The notes under the pieces: generated by a model | Seen by the model: the letters and a program-made list of their open reading frames with translations, nothing else | What the model was told of the DNA's origin: nothing | Database searches by the model: none | Made by a program: the position numbers and the translations under genes | Assembly: GCF_044763875.1 (NCBI RefSeq) | Contig: NZ_JBIWGZ010000008.1 | Location: forward strand, 1-64,000 | Direction: 5' to 3' | DNA from: Rummeliibacillus sp044763875 | GTDB lineage: Bacteria > Bacillota > Bacilli > Bacillales_A > Planococcaceae | Length of the DNA: 64,000 nt | In this document: in pieces, positions 51,508 through 60,975 of the stretch | How the letters are laid out: each line of letters starts with the position of its first letter | How positions within the stretch are numbered: position 1 is the stretch's first letter

Positions 51508-53253
51508 TTAATGCATATATGGCTCTTTGCTTGCAATGATGATTTCTCGTAATTTCGTAAGTTTATCAATTACAATTTTTGAGCATTTTTCTACTTCTAC
51601 TAGATATTCCTCTGCTAATTCATAGTTACCGGTATTGTAGGCTTGTACTGCTTTTCGCGCTACTTCATGGACGCGTGCGTGGGGTTGCTCTAGTTCTTTA
51701 AATGTCGGTTCATTTCCTAGCAATTCTTTACCTTGCCCATAATACCATTCTCCAAGACGAGATTCTCTATGTGACTTTACATCATCCACTGTCATTTGCC
51801 CGAATCCTAATAATAGGTTATAAATATGCCAACGCCATAAAAGATGATCAGTAATCGTTAGGGCAACAATATCTTCCTGACTAATGATGAAGTTTTTTGA
51901 AATTGTTTTCGTGCGATAGTTATCAATCATCCTACTTAAAGTATAAATGGCTTCACCCGTATCATTCGAAATCCCTTTACTTTTTATGGCATTCTCTGCA
52001 ATATTACGATTTCTCACAGTGATATCGTTAGCTGCCGCTGCTTGTTGTTGGGTCGCAGTAGCAATCTCTTCAATACTAGATCCTTGGTGTTGCAAAGTAT
52101 CATTTAATGTAGATAATGCTGTTGTAATGTTGGATGTTTCATTTACACCCTTATGTAAGTCTTCGGCAGATTGTTTTGTTAGTGTACTAATATTCTTTGT
52201 AATTTCGAGAAGTTTTTGTATATCTCCATGTATCGATTGTACGGATGATTTGGTATTGTCAGCTAATTTTCTAACTTCTTCTGCCACTACAGCAAATCCC
52301 TTACCTGCAGCTCCTGCACGAGCTGCTTCAATCGATGCATTTAATGCCAACAGGTTTGTTTGTTCAGCAATACCTTGAATAAATTCCACCAATTTTGTAA
52401 CGTTATTCACTCTATTTTCTAATTCACTAACATTTTCTTTGACACTTTCTTGTCCTTGATCAGTTGTTCTCAATAATTCATTTACGTTTCGAAGCAACTG
52501 AATTCCTTTACTTAACTCTTCTAATGAGCTTTGTGTATCATTTGATACATCGACAATTGATGAAGAAACTTCTTCAATACTAGCATCTAATTGCTCCATT
52601 GAAGAATTGGCCGAAATAACATCTTTCTTTTGCATTTCCTGAAACTGAATAAGTTTTTTTATTTGATCTAGTTGGGTATTAAATGCAATGATTTCCCCCA
52701 ACCCATTAACAATTGAACCTGCTTGAATTTCAATATATGTCTCCACAATAAGTTGTTGATCTATACTCACAAGGGTTTCATATGCCAGAAGCACGTCCAT
52801 CATTTTCTTACGGTTACGGCTATATTTCTCCAATATTAACGGGATAATTATTTGGTTAATTAATGTATAGGCAGAAATCATCCAATCAGGTAAGACGCCT
52901 AGTTTCGCATGAGTGTGAGCTATTTTTCTACGATTGAAAATATATTGTAAATCTAGTTGATCTTCAAATAAGCTTCTGAAATGCTTATCAAATGATATTT
53001 TTAAACGTTCAACAGATGAATGGTTTTCTATTATTTCTCTAAACTCTTGAAAAGATATTAAATGCCCATAAAAACTATCCAAAATTTCATTATGATGTTC
53101 ATCATACAATTCTCTTAAACCTTGGACAGAAGCCCTTCTAATTGAAGATAACCCCAAAAAATCCAATTTAATTTGAAATCTTTTGTTAGCATTTATATCA
53201 GATCCTGGAGTTGCAGAAAAATATTGATAATGTTTCTTAGATTTTGCAAACAT
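51508..53253 (-). CDS. hemAT: globin-coupled chemoreceptor (HemAT type) with C-terminal CZB domain
   Basis: A 581-residue soluble chemoreceptor. The N-terminal sensor globin (about 15-180) keeps the proximal histidine context KIAHTHAKLGVLPDW. The methyl-accepting signalling domain follows with its tip GIAEQTNLLALNASIEAARAG. The last 125 residues form a CZB zinc-binding domain: DHLLW, then RLGEWYY and HARVH in the exact spacing, but the expected Cys is Ser498. B. subtilis HemAT (432 residues) lacks this tail. AAAGGAGG precedes the ATG at 53253. It likely signals oxygen to CheA. Confidence 0.9.
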   Translation of the reverse strand: MFAKSKKHYQYFSATPGSDINANKRFQIKLDFLGLSSIRRASVQGLRELYDEHHNEILDSFYGHLISFQEFREIIENHSSVERLKISFDKHFRSLFEDQLDLQYIFNRRKIAHTHAKLGVLPDWMISAYTLINQIIIPLILEKYSRNRKKMMDVLLAYETLVSIDQQLIVETYIEIQAGSIVNGLGEIIAFNTQLDQIKKLIQFQEMQKKDVISANSSMEQLDASIEEVSSSIVDVSNDTQSSLEELSKGIQLLRNVNELLRTTDQGQESVKENVSELENRVNNVTKLVEFIQGIAEQTNLLALNASIEAARAGAAGKGFAVVAEEVRKLADNTKSSVQSIHGDIQKLLEITKNISTLTKQSAEDLHKGVNETSNITTALSTLNDTLQHQGSSIEEIATATQQQAAAANDITVRNRNIAENAIKSKGISNDTGEAIYTLSRMIDNYRTKTISKNFIISQEDIVALTITDHLLWRWHIYNLLLGFGQMTVDDVKSHRESRLGEWYYGQGKELLGNEPTFKELEQPHARVHEVARKAVQAYNTGNYELAEEYLVEVEKCSKIVIDKLTKLREIIIASKEPYMH

Positions 53254-53610
53254 AGCGTTCCTCCTTTTTCTTTTAACTTGCATTAGATTATTTCATTAAA
53301 TAGTTGAGTCCTCTCATATTAAAAAATATGGGATTTTAAGACTATTATAATGTAACTATTTTGATTTTTATATACATTTTTTCATAAATATTTTCCACTA
53401 TTACTATAGTATTATAGGTAAAAAACCTTACTATAATTATTTACAATCGCATTATATGTATCATTTTGGACATTTTTATGAATAGGCTATGTTTATGGAT
53501 GTATTATCCTAAGTACCAGCACGCTGAGCGAACATAGCAAAGATTTTCTTATTGTGTGTGAGGAGTGCTAGCACAATGACTATTCCATTCAAATAACAGC
53601 CACATTAAAT
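53254..53610. other. A+T-rich spacer upstream of the chemoreceptor
   Basis: About 350 bases with no convincing ORF. The part from 53515 to 53580 is less A+T-rich and contains CCAGCACGCTGAGCGAACATAG, with TGCTAGCA nearby. No known element is recognised. Confidence 0.5.
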
Positions 53611-53640
53611 AAAAAAAGAACCTTCTATTTAGAAGGCTCC
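53611..53640 (-). terminator. terminator of the small membrane protein gene
   Basis: GGAGCCTTCT/AGAAGGTTC with one G-T pair on the minus strand, followed by TTTTTTT. Confidence 0.85.
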
Positions 53641-53658
53641 CCATTTAAAATATTATAA

Positions 53659-53847
53659 TTATTGCGCTAAAAATAATACGGACGGTATGAAAGATACAGC
53701 AAAAAATAATGCATACCAGATAGAAACTCGTTTTAATGAAAAGGATTTACTTTTTTTCTCTGCGTAGAATGCATCAAAGAAAATTGCACAAATCAATGGA
53801 ATGCTCATACAAGCAACCGCGATTAAAATAATATCAGTATAATTCAT
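53659..53847 (-). CDS. small two-pass membrane protein, 62 residues
   Basis: The ATG at 53847 has GAGGGGG 7 nt upstream. Two hydrophobic segments (about 5-24 and 40-59) flank a lysine-rich loop AEKKSKSFSLKR. A 31-residue upstream extension is in frame but has no site. Not recognised; own terminator. Confidence 0.65.
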   Translation of the reverse strand: MNYTDIILIAVACMSIPLICAIFFDAFYAEKKSKSFSLKRVSIWYALFFAVSFIPSVLFLAQ

Positions 53848-54022
53848 TTTGCATCCCCCTCGTATTTTCGTATATAAATGTGACAACTTTATGTCATAAT
53901 CATACAACCTCCGGACACATTTTGTCAACATTTCATTCACATTTCGGACAAAATTTTTCCAGTAAAATCATAAAGAAGTAATTCTTGTACTTAAATCATA
54001 ATTTATTCAACAAGAAATCTAT

Positions 54023-54054
54023 AAAAAAAAAACTGCCTCAAGTTGAGACAGCTT
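54023..54054 (-). terminator. terminator of the dlt operon
   Basis: AAGCTGTCTCA/TGAGGCAGTT stem with a 3-nt loop on the minus strand, followed by TTTTTTTT, six bases after the dltD stop. Confidence 0.9.
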
Positions 54055-54060
54055 CTTTAT

Positions 54061-55236
54061 TTATTTTACTTGCCAATAACGATCCATATCTCGATCTAGA
54101 TATGCCCATCCTTTCCAACCAATGTGAAGCGTATCGGTAATGAAATAAGGGTCATATTCATGGGATGAGTAATCGATTAAAGGAAAGTTTGAGTCTTTTA
54201 CTACAGTTCGTATTTTTTGATAATATCTTTGACGTTTTTCTTTAGAATATCCAGTATAATCATACCACTTTCCTTTCATCGGAATTGATATGAATAAAGG
54301 TTTTGCACCTGCATCTCTTAATACATCCATCATAAGTTGAAAATCCTTATATTCTGGTGACTTCGAAAAGTCTAAATCCTTTTTAGAATTTTTTAACTCA
54401 TTATATTTTGGTGCAATATTTCGATTATAGTATTTATCAGCTACATTGTAATTATTATTTGAAACACGTTTTTCCCCAAATGCATCTGCATTGTGAATTT
54501 GCTGTTCAAATGTTTGATTTTTGATAAGAGATGGTTTCGCATGTGGATTTTTATCCGTTTCATTTATCAATGAATAATATAAATCCTTCTTTTCAAGAAG
54601 TGCTCGATTCAAATAACCAAATATCATCGAAACACGTCCTAATACTGGCTTTTTATCTTTTGCTAGTTCGTATTTATACATTGACACTAACAAATGATCT
54701 CGCTTAACCGTATCAAATTGCAATAAACGACGCATTGCTTTTTCCTTTATCTTAGGATCCATCTCATGATTGAATGCTAAGTCATAAGCATGAAGCATTG
54801 AATAATTTGGAGATAAATGAAAATCATCAATCCCCCCAGGCATAAACCATTGTGGAGAAATGATAAATATAATCTTTTTCCCCTTTAAATTTTTCTCTTG
54901 TTCTGCGAAATTCAAAAAATGTGTAATACTTTGGGTTCCTCCACGTCCTACCATAAAAGTAGAATAGGGTGTACCTGCTGCTTTTGTATAATTATAAGGA
55001 TGGAAAGGATCTAAATGTTCCAATTCAGATGAACCGTAAATTGGTAGAGTTTTCTTATCTTTTAACATTTGACTTTGCAAATAGGCACCTTGAAACATAA
55101 GCGGATTCATTTCAATCTTCGCTTCTTCTACTCTTTGATCCGTTATCCAGCTCTTCAACCAACGATTAGGGAAAAATAAAAAGGCGAAAAATAACACTAC
55201 TGCAATCGCTAGCGGAAGGAAAGTATACTTCTTCAT
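54061..55236 (-). CDS. dltD: D-alanyl-lipoteichoic acid biosynthesis protein DltD
   Basis: A 391-residue membrane-anchored (one N-terminal helix) extracellular acyl-transfer protein of SGNH-like fold, the final actor that places D-alanine on teichoic acids. The catalytic Ser region is PIYGSSELEHLDPFHP (about 70), and Asp/His is in ITDTLHIGWKGW near the end. It begins within the dltC stop (ATGA overlap). Confidence 0.94.
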   Translation of the reverse strand: MKKYTFLPLAIAVVLFFAFLFFPNRWLKSWITDQRVEEAKIEMNPLMFQGAYLQSQMLKDKKTLPIYGSSELEHLDPFHPYNYTKAAGTPYSTFMVGRGGTQSITHFLNFAEQEKNLKGKKIIFIISPQWFMPGGIDDFHLSPNYSMLHAYDLAFNHEMDPKIKEKAMRRLLQFDTVKRDHLLVSMYKYELAKDKKPVLGRVSMIFGYLNRALLEKKDLYYSLINETDKNPHAKPSLIKNQTFEQQIHNADAFGEKRVSNNNYNVADKYYNRNIAPKYNELKNSKKDLDFSKSPEYKDFQLMMDVLRDAGAKPLFISIPMKGKWYDYTGYSKEKRQRYYQKIRTVVKDSNFPLIDYSSHEYDPYFITDTLHIGWKGWAYLDRDMDRYWQVK

Positions 55237-55466
55237 GCTAATTCAACTAATTTCTCCGCAATATGATTTGGTGTATTCCACTCCTCGCGGGAGAATTCTG
55301 TGATTGGTACACTAATACCTAATTTTTCTTCGATTTCAACTAGTAATGTAATTGTACCAAACGAATCAAGTAAGCCCTCTTCAAACAGTTCAATATCTGG
55401 ATTTTCCAAAATAACATCATCTTCACATACAGCAGCTAATACTTTAAATACTTCTTGTTTTTCCAT
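55233..55466 (-). CDS. dltC: D-alanine carrier protein DltC
   Basis: A 77-residue acyl-carrier-like protein. The phosphopantetheine attachment Ser35 is in LLDSFGTITLLVEIE. It accepts activated D-Ala from DltA and passes it to DltB. Very acidic, as expected. Overlaps dltD by 4 nt. Confidence 0.95.
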   Translation of the reverse strand: MEKQEVFKVLAAVCEDDVILENPDIELFEEGLLDSFGTITLLVEIEEKLGISVPITEFSREEWNTPNHIAEKLVELA

Positions 55467-55481
55467 TATAATAAACTCCTT

Positions 55482-56648
55482 TTAACTAAATAATTTTCCT
55501 GAAAAAATATAAAAACCGAAACAAACAAAATGGAAAGTAATTACAACTGAAATTACATTTGTCCATTTATTCTTTGGCCAAAATTTATGCACTTTATTCC
55601 ATCTTTCAAACTTATCAAAGCAAACAATAAGTAATGCATGATACAATCCGTAGACGATAAAATGCCATTCAAGCCCATGCCATATGCCCATTAATAGGAA
55701 TAGGACAAAGTATCCTATATAGGAAACTGTATAACGGTTTTTAATCCATTTCTTTTTCGTCATCCAAAATACAAAACGCATATACACATAGTCTCGGAAC
55801 CAGAATGATAAACTCATGTGCCAACGATTCCAGAAATCTTTAATATTCTTACTTAAGAACGGTAGATTGAAGTTCTCTGGAGTTTTAATCCCCATGATTT
55901 TACTTACACCAATAGCAAATGCACTGTAGCCAGCAAAATCAAAGAATAGGTAGAGACTATAAACATACATATAGGCAAGGTGCCCTTCAAAAGGTGTTAA
56001 ATAATTGTAAGTATGATTTGGTAAATACAAAAGAACCTTATTGTAAAGTAAGAATGCAATAATAAACTTATATAAGAATCCTTGGAAAATTTTATTAATA
56101 CCATTAAATAATAACTCTCGATATTCATCGCGATCTGGGACATGATTCAAATCCTTTTCAAATCGTCTCCATCGGTCGATTGGACCAGATGAAATTGATG
56201 GGAAAAACAAAAGGAAATAGACAAGCTCCACGATAGAAATTGGCTTTTTGATCATGCCATCGCGTGTTTCCATAATCATTTGTACAGCCTTAAATGTAAT
56301 ATAAGAAACACCTAAAAAACCAAAGAGATGGTGAAGACCTAAAATAGGTAGCACCTTTACTAATACAAGTGGCAGAATTGCTAACAAAACAGCGAATACA
56401 AAAACAGTACCATTATTGTTCTTTGATCGATACGTTTGATATCCTTTAATTAAAAGTACTTGGAAAATCGTAAATAGTACCAGTGAAAGTATACTCTTGA
56501 CTGATGAACTAAAAATAATCGCCAAGATGATAACTGAAATAAACATGTTATACTTTTTGGATGATTTTCCTTTAAGTCCTAAAATAATTGTAGGTATCAA
56601 TAAAATACCGATGATAAAGAAGAATGTAAAATCACCATAAGGTATCAT
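55482..56648 (-). CDS. dltB: D-alanyl transfer protein DltB (MBOAT)
   Basis: A 388-residue, about 11-segment membrane O-acyltransferase that receives D-Ala from DltC at the membrane. The MBOAT histidine lies in MGIWHGLEWHFIVYGLYHAL (about 335), and SGPIDRWRRF plus FWNRWHMSLSFWFRDY are conserved. It overlaps dltA by 4 nt. Confidence 0.95.
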   Translation of the reverse strand: MIPYGDFTFFFIIGILLIPTIILGLKGKSSKKYNMFISVIILAIIFSSSVKSILSLVLFTIFQVLLIKGYQTYRSKNNNGTVFVFAVLLAILPLVLVKVLPILGLHHLFGFLGVSYITFKAVQMIMETRDGMIKKPISIVELVYFLLFFPSISSGPIDRWRRFEKDLNHVPDRDEYRELLFNGINKIFQGFLYKFIIAFLLYNKVLLYLPNHTYNYLTPFEGHLAYMYVYSLYLFFDFAGYSAFAIGVSKIMGIKTPENFNLPFLSKNIKDFWNRWHMSLSFWFRDYVYMRFVFWMTKKKWIKNRYTVSYIGYFVLFLLMGIWHGLEWHFIVYGLYHALLIVCFDKFERWNKVHKFWPKNKWTNVISVVITFHFVCFGFYIFSGKLFS

Positions 56649-58141
56649 ATCGTTACTTCTACCGCCAATCTTTTACGGTCCACTTTACCATTGGCGTTCA
56701 ACGGAAGTTGATCTACATATATAAATTTCTTTGGCACCATATAACTTGGGACAACTTCAGATAATGCGCTTTTTAATCGTTTTGTAGTTTGGAATGGTTT
56801 TTCATCGGTCTTTTGAATTAGCACGACGAATGCAGTTAAAGACACTACTTCTTCTTGTACTTTTACTGGCTGTACGATACAACCACTTACCTCATTTAAT
56901 GATTCAATCTTTTTCTCAATTTCCTCAATTTCGAGACGATAGCCATGAAGCTTCACTTGGAAATCAGAACGACCTGAATAGAAGATGTAGCCATTTTGGT
57001 AATAACCAACATCACCTGTATAATACACATCTTCGTCGCGCCAAAGTTTAAATACTTTTTCAGTTTGCTCAGGTGCACCAAGATAACCTTTACTTACAGT
57101 AGGACCGGTAATTACTAATTGTCCTTTTTGTCCTTCGCTCACAATATCGCCAGCTTCATCAAGTAAAATCAAATGATTAGCATCGGCCTTTGCAATTGGC
57201 AAAACATTAAAATCATCAAGAAGGCTATTCGTTACTTCAACAGCAGTTACTGCAACAGTTGTTTCAGTTGGACCATACAAATTAATAATTTTTGCATTTG
57301 GGAATCTAGCCTGTAAATTTTTTGCAAGTTCATGTGGTAATACTTCTCCACAAAACAGGAACTTTTCAATTGTAGGCATCATTTCTGCATTCCACAGTGG
57401 ATTCATCATGCAAATTTTCACAAATGAAGGTGTAGAAGTCCAAACATTAACATTTGATTGTTGCAATGCTTCAAAAAGCATGGCTGGTTGATTAATCTGA
57501 GATTTTGTCAGTGCATATAATGTCCGACCTTTTGTCAACGCTGGATATAAATCCATTACTGATAAATCAAACGAATATGGTGCTTGGTTAAGATATACAC
57601 CATCTTGCAGCTGAGCATCCTCTTCTATCCATAATACAAATGCTTCTAAATTGCTGGCTGTTATTTGCACACCTTTTGGATTCCCTGTACTTCCAGAAGT
57701 ATAAATAATATAAAATACATCTTCCCCATCTACCCAATTATCTTGAGAAATTGTTTTTGAATGCGTTGATTCTAAAACTGAATTAATTTCATAAGAAGGT
57801 ATTGAAAGGTCTAAATTCATTTTTTCTGTTGTTAACAACATAGCCGCATTCGAAACAGCTAGAATATGCTGAACACGTTCATTTGGAATTGAAGTATCTA
57901 ATGGAATGTACGGATGTCCTGCCTTGACTACCCCTAAAAAGGCGATGATTTGCTTCGGCGACATATGACCGTAAACTGCAATTGGCGTTGCATCATTCAA
58001 TCCTCCCTGTACTAAAAATTCTGCTACAAGATCAGATTGTCTCCACAACTCTTCATAAGTTAACGTTTCATCATCAACTTGATACGCTATACGTTGTGGA
58101 TATAACAAAGACATCTCACGAATCATATGCAGTACACTCAT
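56645..58141 (-). CDS. dltA: D-alanine:D-alanyl carrier protein ligase DltA
   Basis: A 498-residue adenylating enzyme that activates D-Ala with ATP and loads DltC. ANL motifs: IIYTSGSTGNPKGV (P-loop, about 150), NLYGPTETTVAV, YYTGDVG and the C-terminal LPLNANGKVDRKRL with the catalytic Lys. The ATG at 58141 has AAAGTGAG upstream; a GTG three codons earlier is weaker. Confidence 0.95.
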   Translation of the reverse strand: MSVLHMIREMSLLYPQRIAYQVDDETLTYEELWRQSDLVAEFLVQGGLNDATPIAVYGHMSPKQIIAFLGVVKAGHPYIPLDTSIPNERVQHILAVSNAAMLLTTEKMNLDLSIPSYEINSVLESTHSKTISQDNWVDGEDVFYIIYTSGSTGNPKGVQITASNLEAFVLWIEEDAQLQDGVYLNQAPYSFDLSVMDLYPALTKGRTLYALTKSQINQPAMLFEALQQSNVNVWTSTPSFVKICMMNPLWNAEMMPTIEKFLFCGEVLPHELAKNLQARFPNAKIINLYGPTETTVAVTAVEVTNSLLDDFNVLPIAKADANHLILLDEAGDIVSEGQKGQLVITGPTVSKGYLGAPEQTEKVFKLWRDEDVYYTGDVGYYQNGYIFYSGRSDFQVKLHGYRLEIEEIEKKIESLNEVSGCIVQPVKVQEEVVSLTAFVVLIQKTDEKPFQTTKRLKSALSEVVPSYMVPKKFIYVDQLPLNANGKVDRKRLAVEVTI

Positions 58142-58160
58142 AAGTAACACTCACTTTCTT

Positions 58161-58298
58161 TTAAAATTCGGTATAAATAAACGGTCCCGCATTCATATCA
58201 TGGAATCCGTAAATTAATACAAGTAACACTAAAATGACAAAATAAAACAATGTATAACCAATTAAACGAAATCCTTCGTGTTCTCTTAATTTTTGCAA
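58161..58298 (-). CDS. dltX: teichoic acid D-Ala incorporation-associated protein DltX
   Basis: A 45-residue single-pass membrane protein that precedes dltA in most Gram-positive dlt operons. The C-terminal motif GFHDMNAGPFIYTEF with the conserved FIYxEF end is intact; the helix GYTLFYFVILVLLVLIYGF is upstream of it. TTG start with AGAGGAAG 7 nt before. DltX bridges DltB and DltD in S. thermophilus-type complexes. Confidence 0.93.
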   Translation of the reverse strand: MQKLREHEGFRLIGYTLFYFVILVLLVLIYGFHDMNAGPFIYTEF

Positions 58299-58690
58299 GA
58301 CTCCACTTCCTCTCTATCACATTACTATAAAACGAATGAAACATTTAAAAGTTTCAGTTTGATCATCTATATATTAAGTTTTCATTAAAAATATTACTTT
58401 TTAGTTAAGATTAAGCAAAGTTTGTATCATTTCATTAATGATAATTAGTTAATGTGATTTTTTTAATTAACAAATAGACAATACCACTGATTTCGTTTGA
58501 TCCTTCAATTTTAATTTATTTTTAATAGAACTTACAGCTTATATTTATATGTCAGACTTTTTTGGAAATTATTTGGAAGGATTTTTATTAAAAAAATGCT
58601 TTTTTTAATATCTTTTTTGATTTTTCTCCGTAATATAGTAATATTTTACCAACATCAGTTGAATTCAAGGATGATCAATTTGTTTTCACA
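58299..58690. other. A+T-rich spacer upstream of dltX
   Basis: Nearly 400 bases, very A+T-rich, without an ORF. It must hold the dlt promoter; several TATAAT-like boxes occur and none was preferred. Confidence 0.5.
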
Positions 58691-58725
58691 ATTAAAAACT
58701 CATCCATTTAGGAAGAGTTTTTAAT
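58691..58725 (-). terminator. possible terminator downstream of the alpha/beta hydrolase
   Basis: ATTAAAAACTC/GAGTTTTTAAT 11-bp perfect stem with a 13-nt loop. The stem is A+T-rich, so it is weaker than others here. Confidence 0.7.
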
Positions 58726-58791
58726 ATGATAGATATTCTTATAAAGTAAAATTCCCGATGTGGCGGTTTTCTTCATCTTCCAGTCATACAT

Positions 58792-59577
58792 CTAATGCGC
58801 GGTGAAATTAATTAACACCTCATTAAATTTTTCTCGTTCTTCCCAAAAAGGGCCATGCCCACTATATTGAAATGGTACAAGTCTTGAACCTTTTATTTTG
58901 TCATGTAAGATTTTTGCTTGTGAAAATGGAATAACTTGATCGTGGGTGCCATGAATAATTAAGGTAGGAACACTAATCATTTGAAGCTCTAGATCTATTT
59001 TTTCATCCCTAAGTGTTTTGATGATTGCGGCCGTGGACCAACTTGCTGCTTGTAATCCCATTTGGAAAAACCATTCTGAAAAGGGTTTTGATATATATTG
59101 AAAAAAGAAGGTATCAGTTACATCTCTTAACATATTCGGACGATCATTATACGTTTCATTTAGAAATTTTGTGGCGGTTTCTTGTGTAAAGCCAGTTGGT
59201 GCTGCTGCATCAATTAATACTAAATTACGAACGCCGTATCCTCTATACCGTGCGACATAACGAAGTGCTATTGCTCCTCCGGTGGAATGTCCAGCTAGCG
59301 TAAAATTGTTCAACCGAAGAGTAGTGATGACTGTGGCAATATCGTCTGCTAGCCTATTATAATCATAGCCTGCCATCGGTTTATCAGAACGACCGAATCC
59401 CCTCCAGTCAATACCGATACATCGATATCCCTCTGAAGGTAGGACATTAAATTGATATTCAAATTGATTATGATTTAATGGCCATCCATGTATGAATATG
59501 ATTGTTTTTTTTCCTGTTGGGTTTATATCTTCTACAAATAGTTTGACGCCTGACTCTACGGGCACAAAATACCCCAC
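58792..59577 (-). CDS. alpha/beta hydrolase
   Basis: A 261-residue cytosolic hydrolase of the haloperoxidase/esterase type. Catalytic triad: Ser in AGHSTGGAIAL (about 97), Asp in HGTHDQVIP (about 210), His in YSGHGPFWEE (about 240). The oxyanion motif IFIHGWPLNHNQF is near residue 28. The GTG start has GGAGGG 5 nt upstream. Substrate unknown. Confidence 0.88.
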   Translation of the reverse strand: MGYFVPVESGVKLFVEDINPTGKKTIIFIHGWPLNHNQFEYQFNVLPSEGYRCIGIDWRGFGRSDKPMAGYDYNRLADDIATVITTLRLNNFTLAGHSTGGAIALRYVARYRGYGVRNLVLIDAAAPTGFTQETATKFLNETYNDRPNMLRDVTDTFFFQYISKPFSEWFFQMGLQAASWSTAAIIKTLRDEKIDLELQMISVPTLIIHGTHDQVIPFSQAKILHDKIKGSRLVPFQYSGHGPFWEEREKFNEVLINFTAH

Positions 59578-59676
59578 AATTTCCCTCCATTCATTTATGA
59601 TTATCTAACATACGATATTCAACTGAAGAAAAATTGGTGAACCTCTCCTAGTTCTCGTAGGATTATGCAAACTAAA

Positions 59677-59709
59677 AAGGACTACCCTGAATCCTAAGGG
59701 TACTCCTTA
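59677..59709 (-). terminator. terminator-like hairpin upstream of the hydrolase
   Basis: AAGGACTACCCT/AGGGTACTCCTT with one mismatch around an 8-nt loop, followed on the minus strand by TTTTTAG. It would end a leftward transcript from the gene remnant just upstream. Confidence 0.75.
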
Positions 59710-59735
59710 ATAGAGTACTATACTACATTCCTTTA

Positions 59736-59885
59736 TTAATGTGAACTTATTCTATATGGTAAATCTTCATTTTTAAGATCTTGATTCTTTTGCCAGCCTT
59801 TACATACATCAACCCATTCTTGTCCATTAGCATATGTAAATATTTCATCGCACTTTTCTTCAATGTTACAAATAAGAATACAATT
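59736..59885 (-). pseudogene. probable gene remnant, C-terminal piece of about 49 residues
   Basis: A leftward open stretch with no usable start codon, whose translation looks protein-like (EIFTYANGQEWVDVCKGW near its middle) and which ends before a terminator-like hairpin. An in-frame TAG precedes it. Family not recognised; most likely the tail of a decayed gene. Confidence 0.4.
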
Positions 59886-59905
59886 CTACTTATCCCCTAA
59901 TAGGA

Positions 59906-59955
59906 AAATGCCCATTCTCCATTTCAATAAAATCCTATATGGAGAATAGGCATTT
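59906..59955. repeat. 50-base inverted repeat
   Basis: AAATGCC-ATTCTCCAT pairs with ATGGAGAAT-GGCATTT with one mismatch across a 16-nt loop. No U run of note on either strand. Confidence 0.65.
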
Positions 59956-60104
59956 ACTTCTGGAATATCTTTTTATTTATCTTGATTTCGATATAAAAAA
60001 CTAGTGAACTATGCCCCCCTCACTACTTTTTTGTGAGAAACCATTATAAATAAGCTACTCTATATGTGAATCAATTCATGCTCATCTCGACCTAACAAGT
60101 TTGG

Positions 60105-60837
60105 TTAGGTAAACTGTTCCTCCCTTGATATATGATCGACCATCGAGGCAGTAAAAGTTCCTAATACTTCAGCACTTAACTCATTTCCTCTAATTCATGT
60201 AAAAATATTTTAAATAAATTCATCTCAACTTCAACTTCATTATTAAATCGATTTAATGCTGGAAATGACTGAATATTAGCACGTAAATACCCCGTCAATT
60301 CTACTGCCTTTAGATAAAATTGTTCAAAGTGTTGCGTAAACGTGTAACTTTTTTCTATTAATCTTTTTTCTACGCTATCCATATCATCATTTATGATTCC
60401 AGCATGGCCATAAGCGTCACTTAACCACAATAAATGATGATGCTATTCATGAAAATTTGGTGGTACTTCACCTTTCTTTAAGTAACTTAATACTTTTTGG
60501 TATTCTTCTAATTCATTAACCATGTGATTTATAAAAGTCGGAGAAAGATGAATCTTGATATCACCAGATAATTGGCGTCTAAGAATTGAAAATTTAAATT
60601 GCTCTAATTGTTCTGCTGCTTCATCTGCAGTTACAGCAAATGGAATTGCATTTGAAACATTTAACGAGCTTACTTGCTTATGAAGATCAGAAAAGCGATG
60701 AATAAATGTCTTTGCCTCTTCAATATCCTCCTTCACAGATGGATAAAGTGAATCTCGGATAAATTGCCCGTGATTCATTAGGATTTCGAGCCAAAATTGA
60801 TGTTCAAAAATTGCGCTCTTCAAATATATTCAGGCAA
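60105..60837 (-). pseudogene. DUF2935 family protein gene, broken
   Basis: The DUF2935 fold (helical bundle with His/Glu ligands, normally about 260 residues) is spread over two frames. The first part (KSAIFEHQFWLEILMNHG, about 126 codons) meets a single in-frame TAG at 60443-60445, after which the same frame continues directly with HHHLLWLSDAYGHAG and about 84 codons. Near 60177 a frameshift is needed to join the usual C-terminal GTFTASMVDHISREE, ending at 60105. A further shift near the start (60825) would restore a TTG at 60837 behind AAAGGAG. At least two lesions are clear. No function is expected. Confidence 0.85.
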
Positions 60838-60920
60838 AAAATTTTACATCTCCTTTATTCTTTTCATCACTTAAATGTATTCAAGTACTGTTTGTACTAG
60901 TCGTAACTTTTCTAACATAA

Positions 60921-60966
60921 AAAAATGCAGGACAATGTACCAATATTTTGTACAGTCCTGCATTTT
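60921..60966. terminator. terminator between the HAAS/pentapeptide gene and the DUF2935 remnant
   Basis: AAAAATGCAGGAC/GTCCTGCATTTTT 13-bp perfect stem whose loop holds a second stem (GTAC/GTAC). Both flanks are A/T-rich, so it can work in either direction. Confidence 0.9.
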
Positions 60967-60975
60967 TACATTTAG

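Noticed and set aside
60105..60837. Two separate small genes instead of one broken DUF2935 gene
   Set aside because: The second part continues the same frame and the same family immediately after the TAG, and the C-terminal motif lies in another frame downstream, so a single damaged gene explains the data better.
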